From an uncultured Ulvibacter sp. (GTDB lineage Bacteria; Bacteroidota; Bacteroidia; Flavobacteriales; Flavobacteriaceae), in NCBI GenBank assembly GCA_913063405.1, contig CAJXZB010000003.1, positions 1-64,000 on the forward strand: DNA of 64,000 nt, given 5' to 3'. A program made the translations under genes and the position numbers. The notes beneath the pieces were generated by a model. It worked only from the letters and a program-made list of their open reading frames with translations, was not told the DNA's origin and made no database searches. Below, in pieces: positions 36,607 through 45,141 of the stretch (position 1 is the stretch's first letter; each line of letters starts with the position of its first letter).

Positions 36607-37752
36607 CTAACCCCCAATAGCTTGTTCCAAATCTGCAATTAAGTCATCGGCATCTTCAATTCCAACACTCAATCTTATTAAAGCATCTACAACACCTGTT
36701 TTCTCGCGTTCTTCCCTTGGGATACTTGCATGAGTCATACTTGCCGGATGCCCAGATAGACTCTCAACACCACCCAAGCTTTCGGCTAATGTAAATATTT
36801 TTAGCTTTTCAACAATTCTAATGGCTTCATCATAGTCATTCCCTTTTGTCACAAATGAAATCATTCCACCAAAATCATCCATTTGCGCTTTAGCGATTTC
36901 ATGATTTGGATGAGTTTCAAAACCTGGCCAGTATACTTTTTCTATTTTTAGATGATTTTGAAGATATTCCGCTACTCTTTTCCCATTTTCACAATGACGT
37001 TGCATTCGAACATGCAAGGTTTTAATACCTCGTAACATTAAAAAACTATCTTGTGGTCCACAAACTGCCCCACTTGCATTTTGAATAAAATACAATCTGT
37101 CTGCAAGCTCTTTATCTCTCACAACCAAAGCCCCCATCACAACATCGCTATGACCTCCAAGGTACTTTGTCGCGCTGTGCATCACAATATCCGCTCCCAA
37201 ATCCAAAGGGCGTTGTAAATAAGGAGTTGCAAATGTGTTGTCCACTGCCAAAAGAACATTGTGTTTTTTAGCAATAGCAGCAGCAGCCTTAATGTCAATA
37301 ATATTCATCATTGGGTTAGTGGGTGTCTCTACCCAAATGAGCTTTGTTTTTTCATTTACAAAATCTTCAATTCTGAAGGCATTCTCCATTCCAATGAAAT
37401 GAAATTTAATTCCAAAGTCTTCATAAATTTGAGTAAACAACCGATAAGACCCACCGTATAAATCATTGGTAGACACAACTTCATCCCCAGGTTTTAGTAA
37501 TTTTACAACAGCATCGATTGCCGCCAAACCACTTCCAAAGGCAAGACCAAACTCCCCATTCTCAAGGCTGGCAAATGCTCGCTCGAGAGCAGCCCTAGTA
37601 GGGTTTCCACTTCTTGAGTATTCAAAACCTTTATGCCCTCCGGGCGTACTTTGGGAATACGTACTCGTTTGATATATTGGTGGCATAACCGATCCATAAG
37701 CTGGATCCACATTATGTTGACCTCCGTGTATTGTTTTTGTGTTAAATTTCAT
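36607..37752 (-). CDS. trans-sulfuration enzyme, cystathionine gamma-synthase/lyase family, 381 aa
   Basis: A PLP enzyme of the Cys/Met metabolism family. Motifs are YSRSGNPTRAALE, the lyase/synthase LAVDNTFATPYLQRPLDLGADIV and the PLP lysine in HSATKYLGGHSDVVMG. The C-terminal SLGGVESLSGHPASMTHAS is also typical. Sequence alone does not separate cystathionine gamma-synthase from gamma-lyase. It has its own -7 box and terminator, so it is probably a single-gene unit. Confidence 0.92.
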   Translation of the reverse strand: MKFNTKTIHGGQHNVDPAYGSVMPPIYQTSTYSQSTPGGHKGFEYSRSGNPTRAALERAFASLENGEFGLAFGSGLAAIDAVVKLLKPGDEVVSTNDLYGGSYRLFTQIYEDFGIKFHFIGMENAFRIEDFVNEKTKLIWVETPTNPMMNIIDIKAAAAIAKKHNVLLAVDNTFATPYLQRPLDLGADIVMHSATKYLGGHSDVVMGALVVRDKELADRLYFIQNASGAVCGPQDSFLMLRGIKTLHVRMQRHCENGKRVAEYLQNHLKIEKVYWPGFETHPNHEIAKAQMDDFGGMISFVTKGNDYDEAIRIVEKLKIFTLAESLGGVESLSGHPASMTHASIPREEREKTGVVDALIRLSVGIEDADDLIADLEQAIGG

Positions 37753-37772
37753 CCGTCCTAATTTTAAAAAAA

Positions 37773-37780
37773 CAAAAGTA
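37773..37780 (-). promoter_or_regulatory. -7 box of the trans-sulfuration gene
   Basis: TACTTTTG on the minus strand, matching TAnnTTTG, 20 bp before the ATG. Confidence 0.5.
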
Positions 37781-37823
37781 ACTCTTTAAACCATTATTAT
37801 TAAATCTTGACTATTTTTAACGA

Positions 37824-38582
37824 ATGAAATTTTGGCTTTTATTATACCTTCTAACCTTCGGCCTTTTTATAGGCTGCAAAAAAGGAACGCCCTTGGTTTT
37901 TTCAATGGAAAGTTTTACCGAAAATTCTCTAGAATTATGTAAAAATATTGGCTGCCCAGATGTTACAATAAGCTATGCCGTTGCACAAGGAGATTCAGAA
38001 GCCACAAAAAAAATAAATTCTGAAATAAAAAGCTATATTATATCCACCTTGCACATAGAAGACGAAAGTGAATCAGATGCAAAAACCATTTCCGAAGCTG
38101 TTGAAGGTTTTATTAAAACCTATCGAATGGACAGTGCCGACTTCCCCGATATGTCTGCAGAGTATTTTGCCGAAATTAATGTGTCCAACTCCTATAGTTC
38201 TAAAGAACTAGTCTCCTTTCAACTAGAACAATTGCTCTATACTGGTGGGGCTCACGGCTACCAAAATATAAGCTTTCAAAGTTTCAATCCCAATTCCGGA
38301 GAGGTGATTTTTACTGAAGATTTATTTAACAACATTGAAGCCTTCACAAATCTTGCCGAAAACAAATTTCGAGAAAGCAATAGTATTTCAGAGAACGAAT
38401 CAATAAACTCGACTGGATTTTGGTTTGAAGATGATTTATTCTATTTGCCCGAAACCATTGGTATTACTGCTACGGATATCATTCTAATTTACAATCAGTA
38501 TGAAATTGCCAGTTATGCAGATGGCTCAATCGAACTTGAAATCCCAGTAGAGGAAGTATCAAAATATCTTAGTTATAAATAA
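37824..38582 (+). CDS. DUF4163/DUF3298-type lipoprotein, 252 aa
   Basis: Lipobox FIGC (Cys18) marks a lipoprotein. The body shows the two-part pattern of DUF4163 (VTISYAVAQGD...) and DUF3298/RsiV-like proteins (LLYTGGAHGYQNISFQSFNPNSGEVI, then IILIYNQYEIASYADGSIELEIP at the end). The function in Bacteroidota is unknown; the RsiV relative binds lysozyme in Firmicutes. It is followed 7 bp later by an ArsC-like gene and then a DMT transporter, probably one operon. Confidence 0.8.
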   Translation: MKFWLLLYLLTFGLFIGCKKGTPLVFSMESFTENSLELCKNIGCPDVTISYAVAQGDSEATKKINSEIKSYIISTLHIEDESESDAKTISEAVEGFIKTYRMDSADFPDMSAEYFAEINVSNSYSSKELVSFQLEQLLYTGGAHGYQNISFQSFNPNSGEVIFTEDLFNNIEAFTNLAENKFRESNSISENESINSTGFWFEDDLFYLPETIGITATDIILIYNQYEIASYADGSIELEIPVEEVSKYLSYK

Positions 38583-38589
38583 TACTACT

Positions 38590-38946
38590 ATGCAAAAAGT
38601 ATATCATCTTGGTACCTGTGATACCTGCAGGAGAATTATTAAAGAGCTAGAACTACCCTCTTCATTTACCTTGCAAGACATTAAAAAAGAAGAAATTACA
38701 GTAAAACAACTAGAAGTACTCCATAAACTATCTGGAAGCTATGAAGCTCTTTTTAGTAAACGAGCCAAACTTTACAAAGAGCGCGATCTCAAAAATGAGA
38801 ACTTATCTGAAAGCGATATAAAACAACTTATTCTAGAGCATTATACTTTTTTAAGTCGGCCAGTTATTATTAATGGCGACCAAATCTTTATCGGTAACAG
38901 TAAAAAAACTATCCAGGCCGCAAAGAGTTCTATTCATAATATATGA
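38590..38946 (+). CDS. ArsC/Spx-family protein, 118 aa
   Basis: A thioredoxin-fold protein with CDTC (Cys10, Cys13) at the N-terminus and the LSRPVIINGD segment (Arg plus cis-Pro) in the C-terminal half, as in the ArsC/Spx family. Classical ArsC has a single N-terminal Cys and Spx has CxxC, so this is nearer the Spx/MgsR side. A role as reductase or as RNA-polymerase-binding redox regulator cannot be settled. It overlaps the next gene by 4 bases. Confidence 0.85.
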   Translation: MQKVYHLGTCDTCRRIIKELELPSSFTLQDIKKEEITVKQLEVLHKLSGSYEALFSKRAKLYKERDLKNENLSESDIKQLILEHYTFLSRPVIINGDQIFIGNSKKTIQAAKSSIHNI

Positions 38947-39848
38947 GTTCAAGAGTCCTAGCTTTATTAGCTGCAACACTGGCAAGCACCATTTACGCAC
39001 TCAATCATACGTTGGCCAAAGGCCTTATGCCGGCTGTAATTGACGCCTATGGATTTATACTATTGCGTGTTCTAGGGGCAGGCCTTATATTTTGGGTAAT
39101 AAGTTTCTTTTATCCTTCAGAAAAAATTGACAAAAAAGATTGGCTTCGGATAATTGCTTGTGCCTTTTTTGGTATGGTCTTAAATATGTTAATGTTTTTT
39201 AAAGGCCTAAGCCTTTCAACACCTATAAACAGTTCCGTTGTAATAACACTTGTACCTGTTTTGTTGTTAGTTTTATCTGCCATTTTTTTAAAAGAAAGAA
39301 TCACTTGGTTGAAATCTATTGGTATAGGTATTGGCCTTTTGGGAGCTCTAATTCTCATTCTATTCGGCACAAAAACACAGCTCAACGCGCCCAATATTCC
39401 GCTCGGAAATATGCTCTTTATAGTAAATGCTGCTTCTTATTCTGTCTACCTTATTATTGTAAAGCCGCTGGTTGAAAAGTATAGCTCGATTACTTTAATG
39501 AAGTTTTTCTTCTTATTTGCTATTCTAATGAATTTTCCAGTTGGGATTTCAGAATTTAGTGAAGTTGCATGGACACAGCTTAGTTTCGATTCTATTTGGA
39601 AAATGGTATTTGTAATTGTTGGAACTACGGTTCTAACATATCTGTGTAATATTTATGCGCTTAAACAGCTAAGTCCAACTACGATTGGTGCTTTTATTTA
39701 TCTTCAGCCATTGCTTGCAACCTTATTTGCAATCCTTCTTGGTTCGGATACGCTGACTCCCGTTCGAATTGGAGGCTCAATATTAATTTTCCTTGGCGTA
39801 TTTCTATCTACTAGGAAAAAAAAGGAAACAGTTAAAGTGTCTTCTTAA
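38943..39848 (+). CDS. EamA/DMT-family transporter, 301 aa
   Basis: Two EamA repeats with about ten hydrophobic helices: the first half around residues 5-137, the second around 152-293. Repeat hallmarks are VVITLVPVLLLVLSAIFLKERIT and, in the second half, YLQPLLATLFAILLGSDTLTP. The substrate is not predictable. It is an inner-membrane metabolite exporter or importer, translationally coupled to the ArsC-like gene by a 4-base overlap. Confidence 0.88.
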   Translation: MSSRVLALLAATLASTIYALNHTLAKGLMPAVIDAYGFILLRVLGAGLIFWVISFFYPSEKIDKKDWLRIIACAFFGMVLNMLMFFKGLSLSTPINSSVVITLVPVLLLVLSAIFLKERITWLKSIGIGIGLLGALILILFGTKTQLNAPNIPLGNMLFIVNAASYSVYLIIVKPLVEKYSSITLMKFFFLFAILMNFPVGISEFSEVAWTQLSFDSIWKMVFVIVGTTVLTYLCNIYALKQLSPTTIGAFIYLQPLLATLFAILLGSDTLTPVRIGGSILIFLGVFLSTRKKKETVKVSS

Positions 39849-39932
39849 TTTTGCAATCGTATAACATTTCCTGTCTTTTTATTCCTAAACTGTTTCGTAT
39901 CTTTAGGGTCCTAATTTTAAACACCTTACCAA

Positions 39933-40295
39933 ATGAAAACAGAAGAAGTTGCAAATAACCTAGTTGCTTGGTTTAACAATAATGAAGAAGCCCGTTGCTA
40001 TGAAGAGTTATACAGTCCGAATATCGTGAGCCTTGAACCAGGAGGAGAAATTCCTATTTCCAAAGGAATGGAGGAAATCACAAAAAAAGGAGAATGGTGG
40101 AGACAGAATTTTGAACAACACAGCGCCAAAGCCACAGGCCCTATTGTAGCAGATAACTGGTTTAGTGTTCGTTTTGATATGGACACCACTCATAAACCCA
40201 GCGGACAGCGCAGTCAGATGTCTGAAATTGCCGTCTTTCAAGTAGAAAATGGAAAAATTGTGAAAGAGCAGTTTTTCTATAATACAGGAGAATAA
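39933..40295 (+). CDS. SnoaL-like/NTF2-fold protein, 120 aa
   Basis: A small cone-fold protein: helices at the N-terminus (VANNLVAWFNNNE), the LYSPNIVSLEPGG loop, and strands ending SEIAVFQVENGKIVKEQFFY, as in polyketide-cyclase/SnoaL-like proteins. No catalytic residues can be assigned. TATCTTTA at 39899-39906 is a near -7 box. The 3' end overlaps the convergent thioesterase gene by 19 bp. Confidence 0.85.
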   Translation: MKTEEVANNLVAWFNNNEEARCYEELYSPNIVSLEPGGEIPISKGMEEITKKGEWWRQNFEQHSAKATGPIVADNWFSVRFDMDTTHKPSGQRSQMSEIAVFQVENGKIVKEQFFYNTGE

Positions 40296-40762
40296 TTTAT
40301 TGGGAATTGCCCAAATCTTCGTGTATCCTCTTTAGTAAGCATTTTGAAATCATCCGTTTTATCTAATCCTTCGAGATACTTAAAAAAGTCCATTGGTAGA
40401 CCAGTTAACCTGCGTTCCTTTAAATCTATCCAAGCACCCATCATCTCACTACGTGCCACATTACAGCCTTTAGAATCATAGAAATTATGTAAGAATTCGA
40501 AGAACATACCGTCTTCAGAAATTCCTTTCAATTGCAACGAAACCCGAATTGGTTTCCCAGGAAAAACTTCTTTAAAATAGTACATATGCTCATTCAACGC
40601 AACTGGACCTAGGTTCATCTTCGCCAATTGAACCTGCCCAAAACCTCGCTCAAGAAAAAAACTCATTCTAGTATGACTCATAAAATCTATATAGGTACTA
40701 TTTCGTAAATGACGATTGGCATCTACGTCACTCCATCTGATTTCAAATTCTTTGGTGTACAT
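40277..40762 (-). CDS. acyl-CoA thioesterase, hotdog fold, 161 aa
   Basis: A 4HBT-type thioesterase. The N-terminal EIRWSDVDANRHLRNSTYIDFM carries the conserved Asp and the xNRHLxN turn at the head of the hotdog helix. The middle contains strands PIRVSLQLKGI and FEFLHNFYDSKG. It hydrolyses acyl-CoA thioesters; chain-length preference is unknown. It overlaps a convergent gene at its 3' end. Confidence 0.88.
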   Translation of the reverse strand: MYTKEFEIRWSDVDANRHLRNSTYIDFMSHTRMSFFLERGFGQVQLAKMNLGPVALNEHMYYFKEVFPGKPIRVSLQLKGISEDGMFFEFLHNFYDSKGCNVARSEMMGAWIDLKERRLTGLPMDFFKYLEGLDKTDDFKMLTKEDTRRFGQFPINYSPVL

Positions 40763-40776
40763 CTAAAATTTTTGTG

Positions 40777-40809
40777 CAAATTTAAAGTACTTTTGAACGG
40801 CTTAAGCAA
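40777..40809 (-). promoter_or_regulatory. promoter of the thioesterase gene
   Basis: On the minus strand TTG (40809-40807) and TAAATTTG (40784-40777) are separated by 22 bases, matching the Bacteroidota -33/-7 pattern. The -7 box is 14 bp from the ATG. Confidence 0.5.
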
Positions 40810-40847
40810 TATTAATCTTTAGATTTTATTAAATTTTTAATCTATAA

Positions 40848-41810
40848 ATGCCTCTAGTAAAAAGCAATCACAAACCAACTTTCTTGTTTAAAAATGGCCA
40901 TTTCTCGACCATTTACTCTGCAAAATTACGCCCCGTTCCAAAGTTGCTTCAGGAACGAGAACAACTGCAATTACCCGACAGCGATTTTTTAGATATTGAT
41001 TGGTCTTTTTCTCAAAACCCCTCTAAAAAAGTCGCAATTCTCCTCCACGGACTAGAAGGAAATGCACAGCGCGTTTATATGACAGGACAAGGCAAAGTCT
41101 TAGTTGAAAATGGTTGGGATGTTGCTTCCATGAACCATAGAGGATGTGGTGGGGAGGACAACTTACTATACGAATCTTATAACTCTGGGAGAACCTATGA
41201 TCTTGAATTTTTGGTCGAGTTTATTCTGAATAAAGACCGTTATGACGAAATTACAATTATTGGTTTTAGTCTGGGCGGTAACTTGGTGCTGAAGTATCTC
41301 GGGGAATGTGACACTGTTCCTAAGCAATTAAAAAAAGGAGTCGCCGTTTCATCTCCATTGCAATTGGATAGTTCTCTTGAATCACTCGTAAAACGTGAGA
41401 ATTGGATTTACAATAAAACGTTTATCAATGACCTTCGGAAAAAATACAAACGCAAAATGCCTCGTTTTCCAGAAAAGATGAATCTTGCAGATTATAAACA
41501 AATTACCTCTCTTCTAGCCTTCGACAACCTATACACCGCACCAGCTCACAGATTTGCCGATGCCCATGATTATTATAAAAAAAGCAGTAGCCTTCAATTT
41601 TTGCCAAACATTAAAACCCCTGTTCTTATTCTAAATGCAATGAACGACAGCTTTCTTTCTAAGGACTGTTATCCAACCGAAATCGCTTCAGAATCAAAGA
41701 ACATTTTTCTTGAAACTCCAGAGTATGGAGGACACGTAGGCTTTCATATTACCAACAAACTTTACTATAGCGAAAAACGAGCCTTAGAGTTTATAAATCA
41801 GAAATACTAG
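40848..41810 (+). CDS. alpha/beta hydrolase, YheT family, 320 aa
   Basis: An alpha/beta hydrolase with LLHGLEGNAQRVYM (oxyanion region), SMNHRGCGGEDN and the nucleophile elbow GFSLGGNLVLKYLGE. The Asp (NAMNDSFLS) and His (GGHVGFH) of the triad are at the expected C-terminal positions. The length is normal for the YheT/EMB8 family of hydrolases of unknown natural substrate. Confidence 0.9.
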   Translation: MPLVKSNHKPTFLFKNGHFSTIYSAKLRPVPKLLQEREQLQLPDSDFLDIDWSFSQNPSKKVAILLHGLEGNAQRVYMTGQGKVLVENGWDVASMNHRGCGGEDNLLYESYNSGRTYDLEFLVEFILNKDRYDEITIIGFSLGGNLVLKYLGECDTVPKQLKKGVAVSSPLQLDSSLESLVKRENWIYNKTFINDLRKKYKRKMPRFPEKMNLADYKQITSLLAFDNLYTAPAHRFADAHDYYKKSSSLQFLPNIKTPVLILNAMNDSFLSKDCYPTEIASESKNIFLETPEYGGHVGFHITNKLYYSEKRALEFINQKY

Positions 41811-41882
41811 TTCCATAGAACCGAACTTTCTATGTCGTTTTTTTCTAAATACGAAACGCTGAACTCTGAACTCGAAAATTAC

Positions 41883-41890
41883 TACCTTTG
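41883..41890 (+). promoter_or_regulatory. -7 box of yicC-gmk-nadD
   Basis: TACCTTTG, a full TAnnTTTG match, 18 bp before the first ATG of the three-gene operon. Confidence 0.5.
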
Positions 41891-41908
41891 CCCATCTAAA
41901 ATTCGCAC

Positions 41909-42766
41909 ATGATTCAATCTATGACAGGCTATGGGAAAGCCATAGTCCAGCTACCCTCCAAAAAAATCACCGTTGAAATTAAGTCGTTGAACAGTAAAAG
42001 CCTCGACCTTAATACTAGAGTGCCTTCTTCGTATCGAGAAAAGGAATTGGTGATGCGCGACCGATTGGCAAAATCTTTGGAGCGTGGAAAAGTAGATTTC
42101 AATTTATATGTTGAAGTAACTGGCGAAGCAACTACGACCAAGTTGAACGAAACCGTGGTGAAAGAATATATGAGCCAGCTACGAAACGTGGTGGACGGAG
42201 ATGAAGTAGAGTTGTTAAAAATGGCGGTTCGAATGCCCGAAACTTTAAAAACGGAGCGTGAGGAAATTGATGAGGCAGAGTTTAAGGTAATTATGAACGC
42301 TATTGACGATGCATTGGTGCATATCAATAAATACCGCACGGATGAAGGCAAAGTTTTGGAAGACGACTTTTTATTGCGGTCAAAAAAGATAGCTTCTCTG
42401 CTTGAAGAGGTCATCACAATTGATCCACAACGCATGGATAATGTAAAAGAACGATTGCGAAAAGCAGTTAGTGATTTAAAAGAAAACGTAGACGAAAATC
42501 GATTTGAACAAGAGCTGGTTTATTATCTCGAAAAATACGATATCACTGAAGAAAAAGTACGCCTGCAAAATCACCTCAATTACTTCAACCAGAGTATTCA
42601 ATCCAACGATTCTAACGGGAAAAAATTAGGCTTTATCTCTCAAGAAATTGGTCGCGAGATCAACACTATTGGTTCTAAGTCCAACTTTGCCCCTATGCAA
42701 CAATTAGTGGTTCAAATGAAGGACGAGCTGGAAAAAATTAAAGAACAAGCGTTAAACGTTTTGTAA
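41909..42766 (+). CDS. YicC/YloC-family endoribonuclease
   Basis: The start MIQSMTGYGKA and IKSLNSKSLDLNTRVP are the YicC N-terminal signature. The C-terminal FISQEIGREINTIGSKS is the DUF1732 hallmark. Family members are RNases acting on sRNAs or mRNAs. At 285 residues it is normal. The stop overlaps the gmk start by one base. Confidence 0.93.
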   Translation: MIQSMTGYGKAIVQLPSKKITVEIKSLNSKSLDLNTRVPSSYREKELVMRDRLAKSLERGKVDFNLYVEVTGEATTTKLNETVVKEYMSQLRNVVDGDEVELLKMAVRMPETLKTEREEIDEAEFKVIMNAIDDALVHINKYRTDEGKVLEDDFLLRSKKIASLLEEVITIDPQRMDNVKERLRKAVSDLKENVDENRFEQELVYYLEKYDITEEKVRLQNHLNYFNQSIQSNDSNGKKLGFISQEIGREINTIGSKSNFAPMQQLVVQMKDELEKIKEQALNVL

Positions 42767-43359
42767 TGGCTGGAGGAAAGTTAATTGTGTTTTCGGCCCC
42801 ATCTGGGAGTGGTAAAACAACCATAGTACGTTACCTTCTTGAACGAGAAGAGCTAAACCTTAAGTTTTCGGTTTCAGCTACTTCAAGAGCGGCTCGCGGA
42901 GAAGAAAAAGATGGTGAGGACTATTATTTTATAGATCTTAAAAACTTTAAGCAACACATTAAAAGTGGTGATTTCTTAGAATGGGAAGAAGTATATCGCG
43001 ATAATTTCTACGGAACTTTAAAAGCCGAAGTAGAACGTATTTGGGCACTTGGCAAGAATGTGATTTTTGATATTGACGTGGTTGGCGGACTCCGGATTAA
43101 AAAGAAGTTTCCGAAGAAAACCTTAGCAGTTTTTGTGAAACCTCCAAGTATCGACGAGCTAAAAATACGTCTGAAAAAACGTAAAACGGAAAGTGAAGAA
43201 CGTATTAATATGCGTATTGCAAAAGCTTCGGTGGAATTGGCCACTGCACCACAATTTGACTACATCATTAAGAATGACGATTTAGACACCGCATTATTAG
43301 AGGCCAAGCAATTGGTTTCTAATTTTATAGCCAACAATGATCTTTCAGAAGAAGAATAG
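42766..43359 (+). CDS. gmk: guanylate kinase
   Basis: Phosphorylates GMP to GDP. The P-loop SAPSGSGKTT is at the N-terminus, SVSATSRAARGEEKDGEDYYFI is the GMP-binding segment, and RINMRIAKASVELA is the lid region. At 197 residues it is normal. It lies between yicC and nadD with no intergenic space. Confidence 0.96.
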   Translation: MAGGKLIVFSAPSGSGKTTIVRYLLEREELNLKFSVSATSRAARGEEKDGEDYYFIDLKNFKQHIKSGDFLEWEEVYRDNFYGTLKAEVERIWALGKNVIFDIDVVGGLRIKKKFPKKTLAVFVKPPSIDELKIRLKKRKTESEERINMRIAKASVELATAPQFDYIIKNDDLDTALLEAKQLVSNFIANNDLSEEE

Positions 43360-43953
43360 ATGACTTTTAAAAAACGCATCGGACTTTACTTTGGAACGTT
43401 TAACCCTATTCACGTGGGGCATTTAACGATTGCCAGTTATATGGTGGAATTTAGCGATTTGGATGAAGTTTGGATGGTGGTAACGCCTCATAATCCCCAC
43501 AAAAAGAAAAGCACTTTATTAGAAGATAATCATCGTTTGACGATGGTACGTATTGCCTTAGAAGACTACCCAAACCTAAAGGCAAGTAATGTGGAGTTTG
43601 GAATGAAGCAACCAAATTATACAGTAAACACCTTGGCGCATCTCGAAGAAAAACATCCCGATCTTGCCTTTTGTTTGATTATGGGTGAAGACAACTTAAA
43701 GAGTTTTCACAAGTGGAAAAACTATGAGGTGATTCTAGATCGCTATATAATTTATGTTTACCCAAGAGTTTCGGAAGGGAAAATAGAGACACAATTCAGT
43801 GATCATCCAGCGATCCGTAAGGTAAATGCTCCTATTATGGAGCTCTCTTCTACTTTTATTAGAAAGGGCATTAAGGCTGGGAAAAATATTCGTCCAATGC
43901 TCCCGGATGTGGTTTGGAAATATGTGGACGAAATGCGTTTTTATACAAAGTAA
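43360..43953 (+). CDS. nadD: nicotinate-nucleotide adenylyltransferase
   Basis: Adenylates nicotinate mononucleotide in NAD synthesis. GTFNPIHVGHL is the nucleotidyltransferase (H/T)xGH box and MELSSTFIRKGIKAG the ISSTxIR motif. At 197 residues it is normal. It begins at the base after the gmk stop and ends the three-gene operon. Confidence 0.96.
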   Translation: MTFKKRIGLYFGTFNPIHVGHLTIASYMVEFSDLDEVWMVVTPHNPHKKKSTLLEDNHRLTMVRIALEDYPNLKASNVEFGMKQPNYTVNTLAHLEEKHPDLAFCLIMGEDNLKSFHKWKNYEVILDRYIIYVYPRVSEGKIETQFSDHPAIRKVNAPIMELSSTFIRKGIKAGKNIRPMLPDVVWKYVDEMRFYTK

Positions 43954-43962
43954 AATAAAAAC

Positions 43963-43992
43963 CCGCCCCGTCAATAGATATTGACGAAGCGG
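43963..43992 (-). terminator. terminator of the 44027-44944 lipoprotein gene
   Basis: CGTCAAT (43969-43975) pairs with ATTGACG (43980-43986), extended by CCGC/GCGG after a 2x2 internal bulge. On the minus strand it is followed by gtttttatttt. It may also slow plus-strand transcription from nadD, though no T-run follows on that strand. Confidence 0.7.
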
Positions 43993-44026
43993 CTTACTAA
44001 CTAACCAACCAAAAAATCTTTATATT

Positions 44027-44944
44027 TTAAAACTTGCTAATCTTCACCATTTGCTCAGCAATGGTAGCCTTGGATTCACGAAGTTTTCCTCTGTTATTTT
44101 TATACTGAATATATCCTCTTCCAGTAAATCGGTACAAGGTACCTGACAATGGATGGAACAACTCAATTGTGCTGTCATTATTAACGCTCAGCTCGAAATG
44201 TTCATTGCCCAGATAATCATAATCAAGTGTTAAATATTTCAGGTATTGATTCCCAGAGACATCATCCACATTATAGATTCCGGTATAGTCCCAAATTAGG
44301 TCGTTAATATTGATCCCAATTTGATCTTGAGAACTTTGGAAATTTCCATTTCCTCCACCTGCTAGGAACTGAACGTAATTCTCATTATCAAACTCATTGA
44401 TCGTTCCATACTCACTTGTATAAGTCTTTTCCCAAGTCACATACTCCTGTAAGAAGTAATGAATATTGTCATAGAACAATTTGTTATAATCAAATGTTGA
44501 GCGCTGGTAACCTACCAATATATACGTAACATTTAAAGCTCGATTGTACAATCTAAGTTCATTAGAACTCAATTGTGTCACTTCAAAACGGTAGAATCCA
44601 TCGATATCATGGGATACATCCAACTCAAAATTGTACGTATCATAATAGCCCGTCGAAATTCCGAAACCACCACCTTGTTCCCCAATTCCCACTAAATTAT
44701 TGTTTGCATAAACGCTTCCATTTCGAAATGACATTGTAAACGCGATTTGCATAAATGGTATATAATTACTTCCTGAAGAACGATCAATATCTACATACCA
44801 TAACTCATAAGATGAAACAAGCTCACCCAAAGTAATAGCTGAAATGGGATCTGTATTTGTATCTGCTACAATAACTTCCTGATAACAAGAGGTAAATACA
44901 GTTGCCAAAAGCGCAAAACCGAGTATAAGTTTAAGTCTGTTCAT
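44027..44944 (-). CDS. lipoprotein of unknown function, 305 aa
   Basis: Lipobox FTSC gives a lipidated Cys20. The mature protein is beta-rich and aromatic, with repeated YDYLGNEHFELSV and LYNRALNVTYILVGYQ strands. Similar flavobacterial proteins lie beside nadD and are sometimes mislabelled as the adenylyltransferase, but no nucleotidyltransferase motif is present here. It converges on nadD and has its own terminator. Confidence 0.7.
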   Translation of the reverse strand: MNRLKLILGFALLATVFTSCYQEVIVADTNTDPISAITLGELVSSYELWYVDIDRSSGSNYIPFMQIAFTMSFRNGSVYANNNLVGIGEQGGGFGISTGYYDTYNFELDVSHDIDGFYRFEVTQLSSNELRLYNRALNVTYILVGYQRSTFDYNKLFYDNIHYFLQEYVTWEKTYTSEYGTINEFDNENYVQFLAGGGNGNFQSSQDQIGININDLIWDYTGIYNVDDVSGNQYLKYLTLDYDYLGNEHFELSVNNDSTIELFHPLSGTLYRFTGRGYIQYKNNRGKLRESKATIAEQMVKISKF

Positions 44945-45114
44945 AATATGGTAATTTAAAATTCTTACTAACTAAATTTCAAAAGACGTGCCAAAATTAT
45001 AAGTAACTGATTATCAATATTTTAAATATATTTCGTGTTATAGCCGGAAAAAAAGCGGTCACCTTGCGATTCGAATTTGACCCTAAAATCTTACTGACTT
45101 TGACCCTAATTGGG

Positions 45115-45122
45115 TATTTTTG
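45115..45122 (+). promoter_or_regulatory. -7 box of gpsA
   Basis: TATTTTTG is a full TAnnTTTG match. It ends one base before an in-frame ATG (45124) and is 19 bp before the ATG at 45142, which helps decide the start. Confidence 0.5.
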
Positions 45123-45141
45123 AATGGAACAAATTCAATCT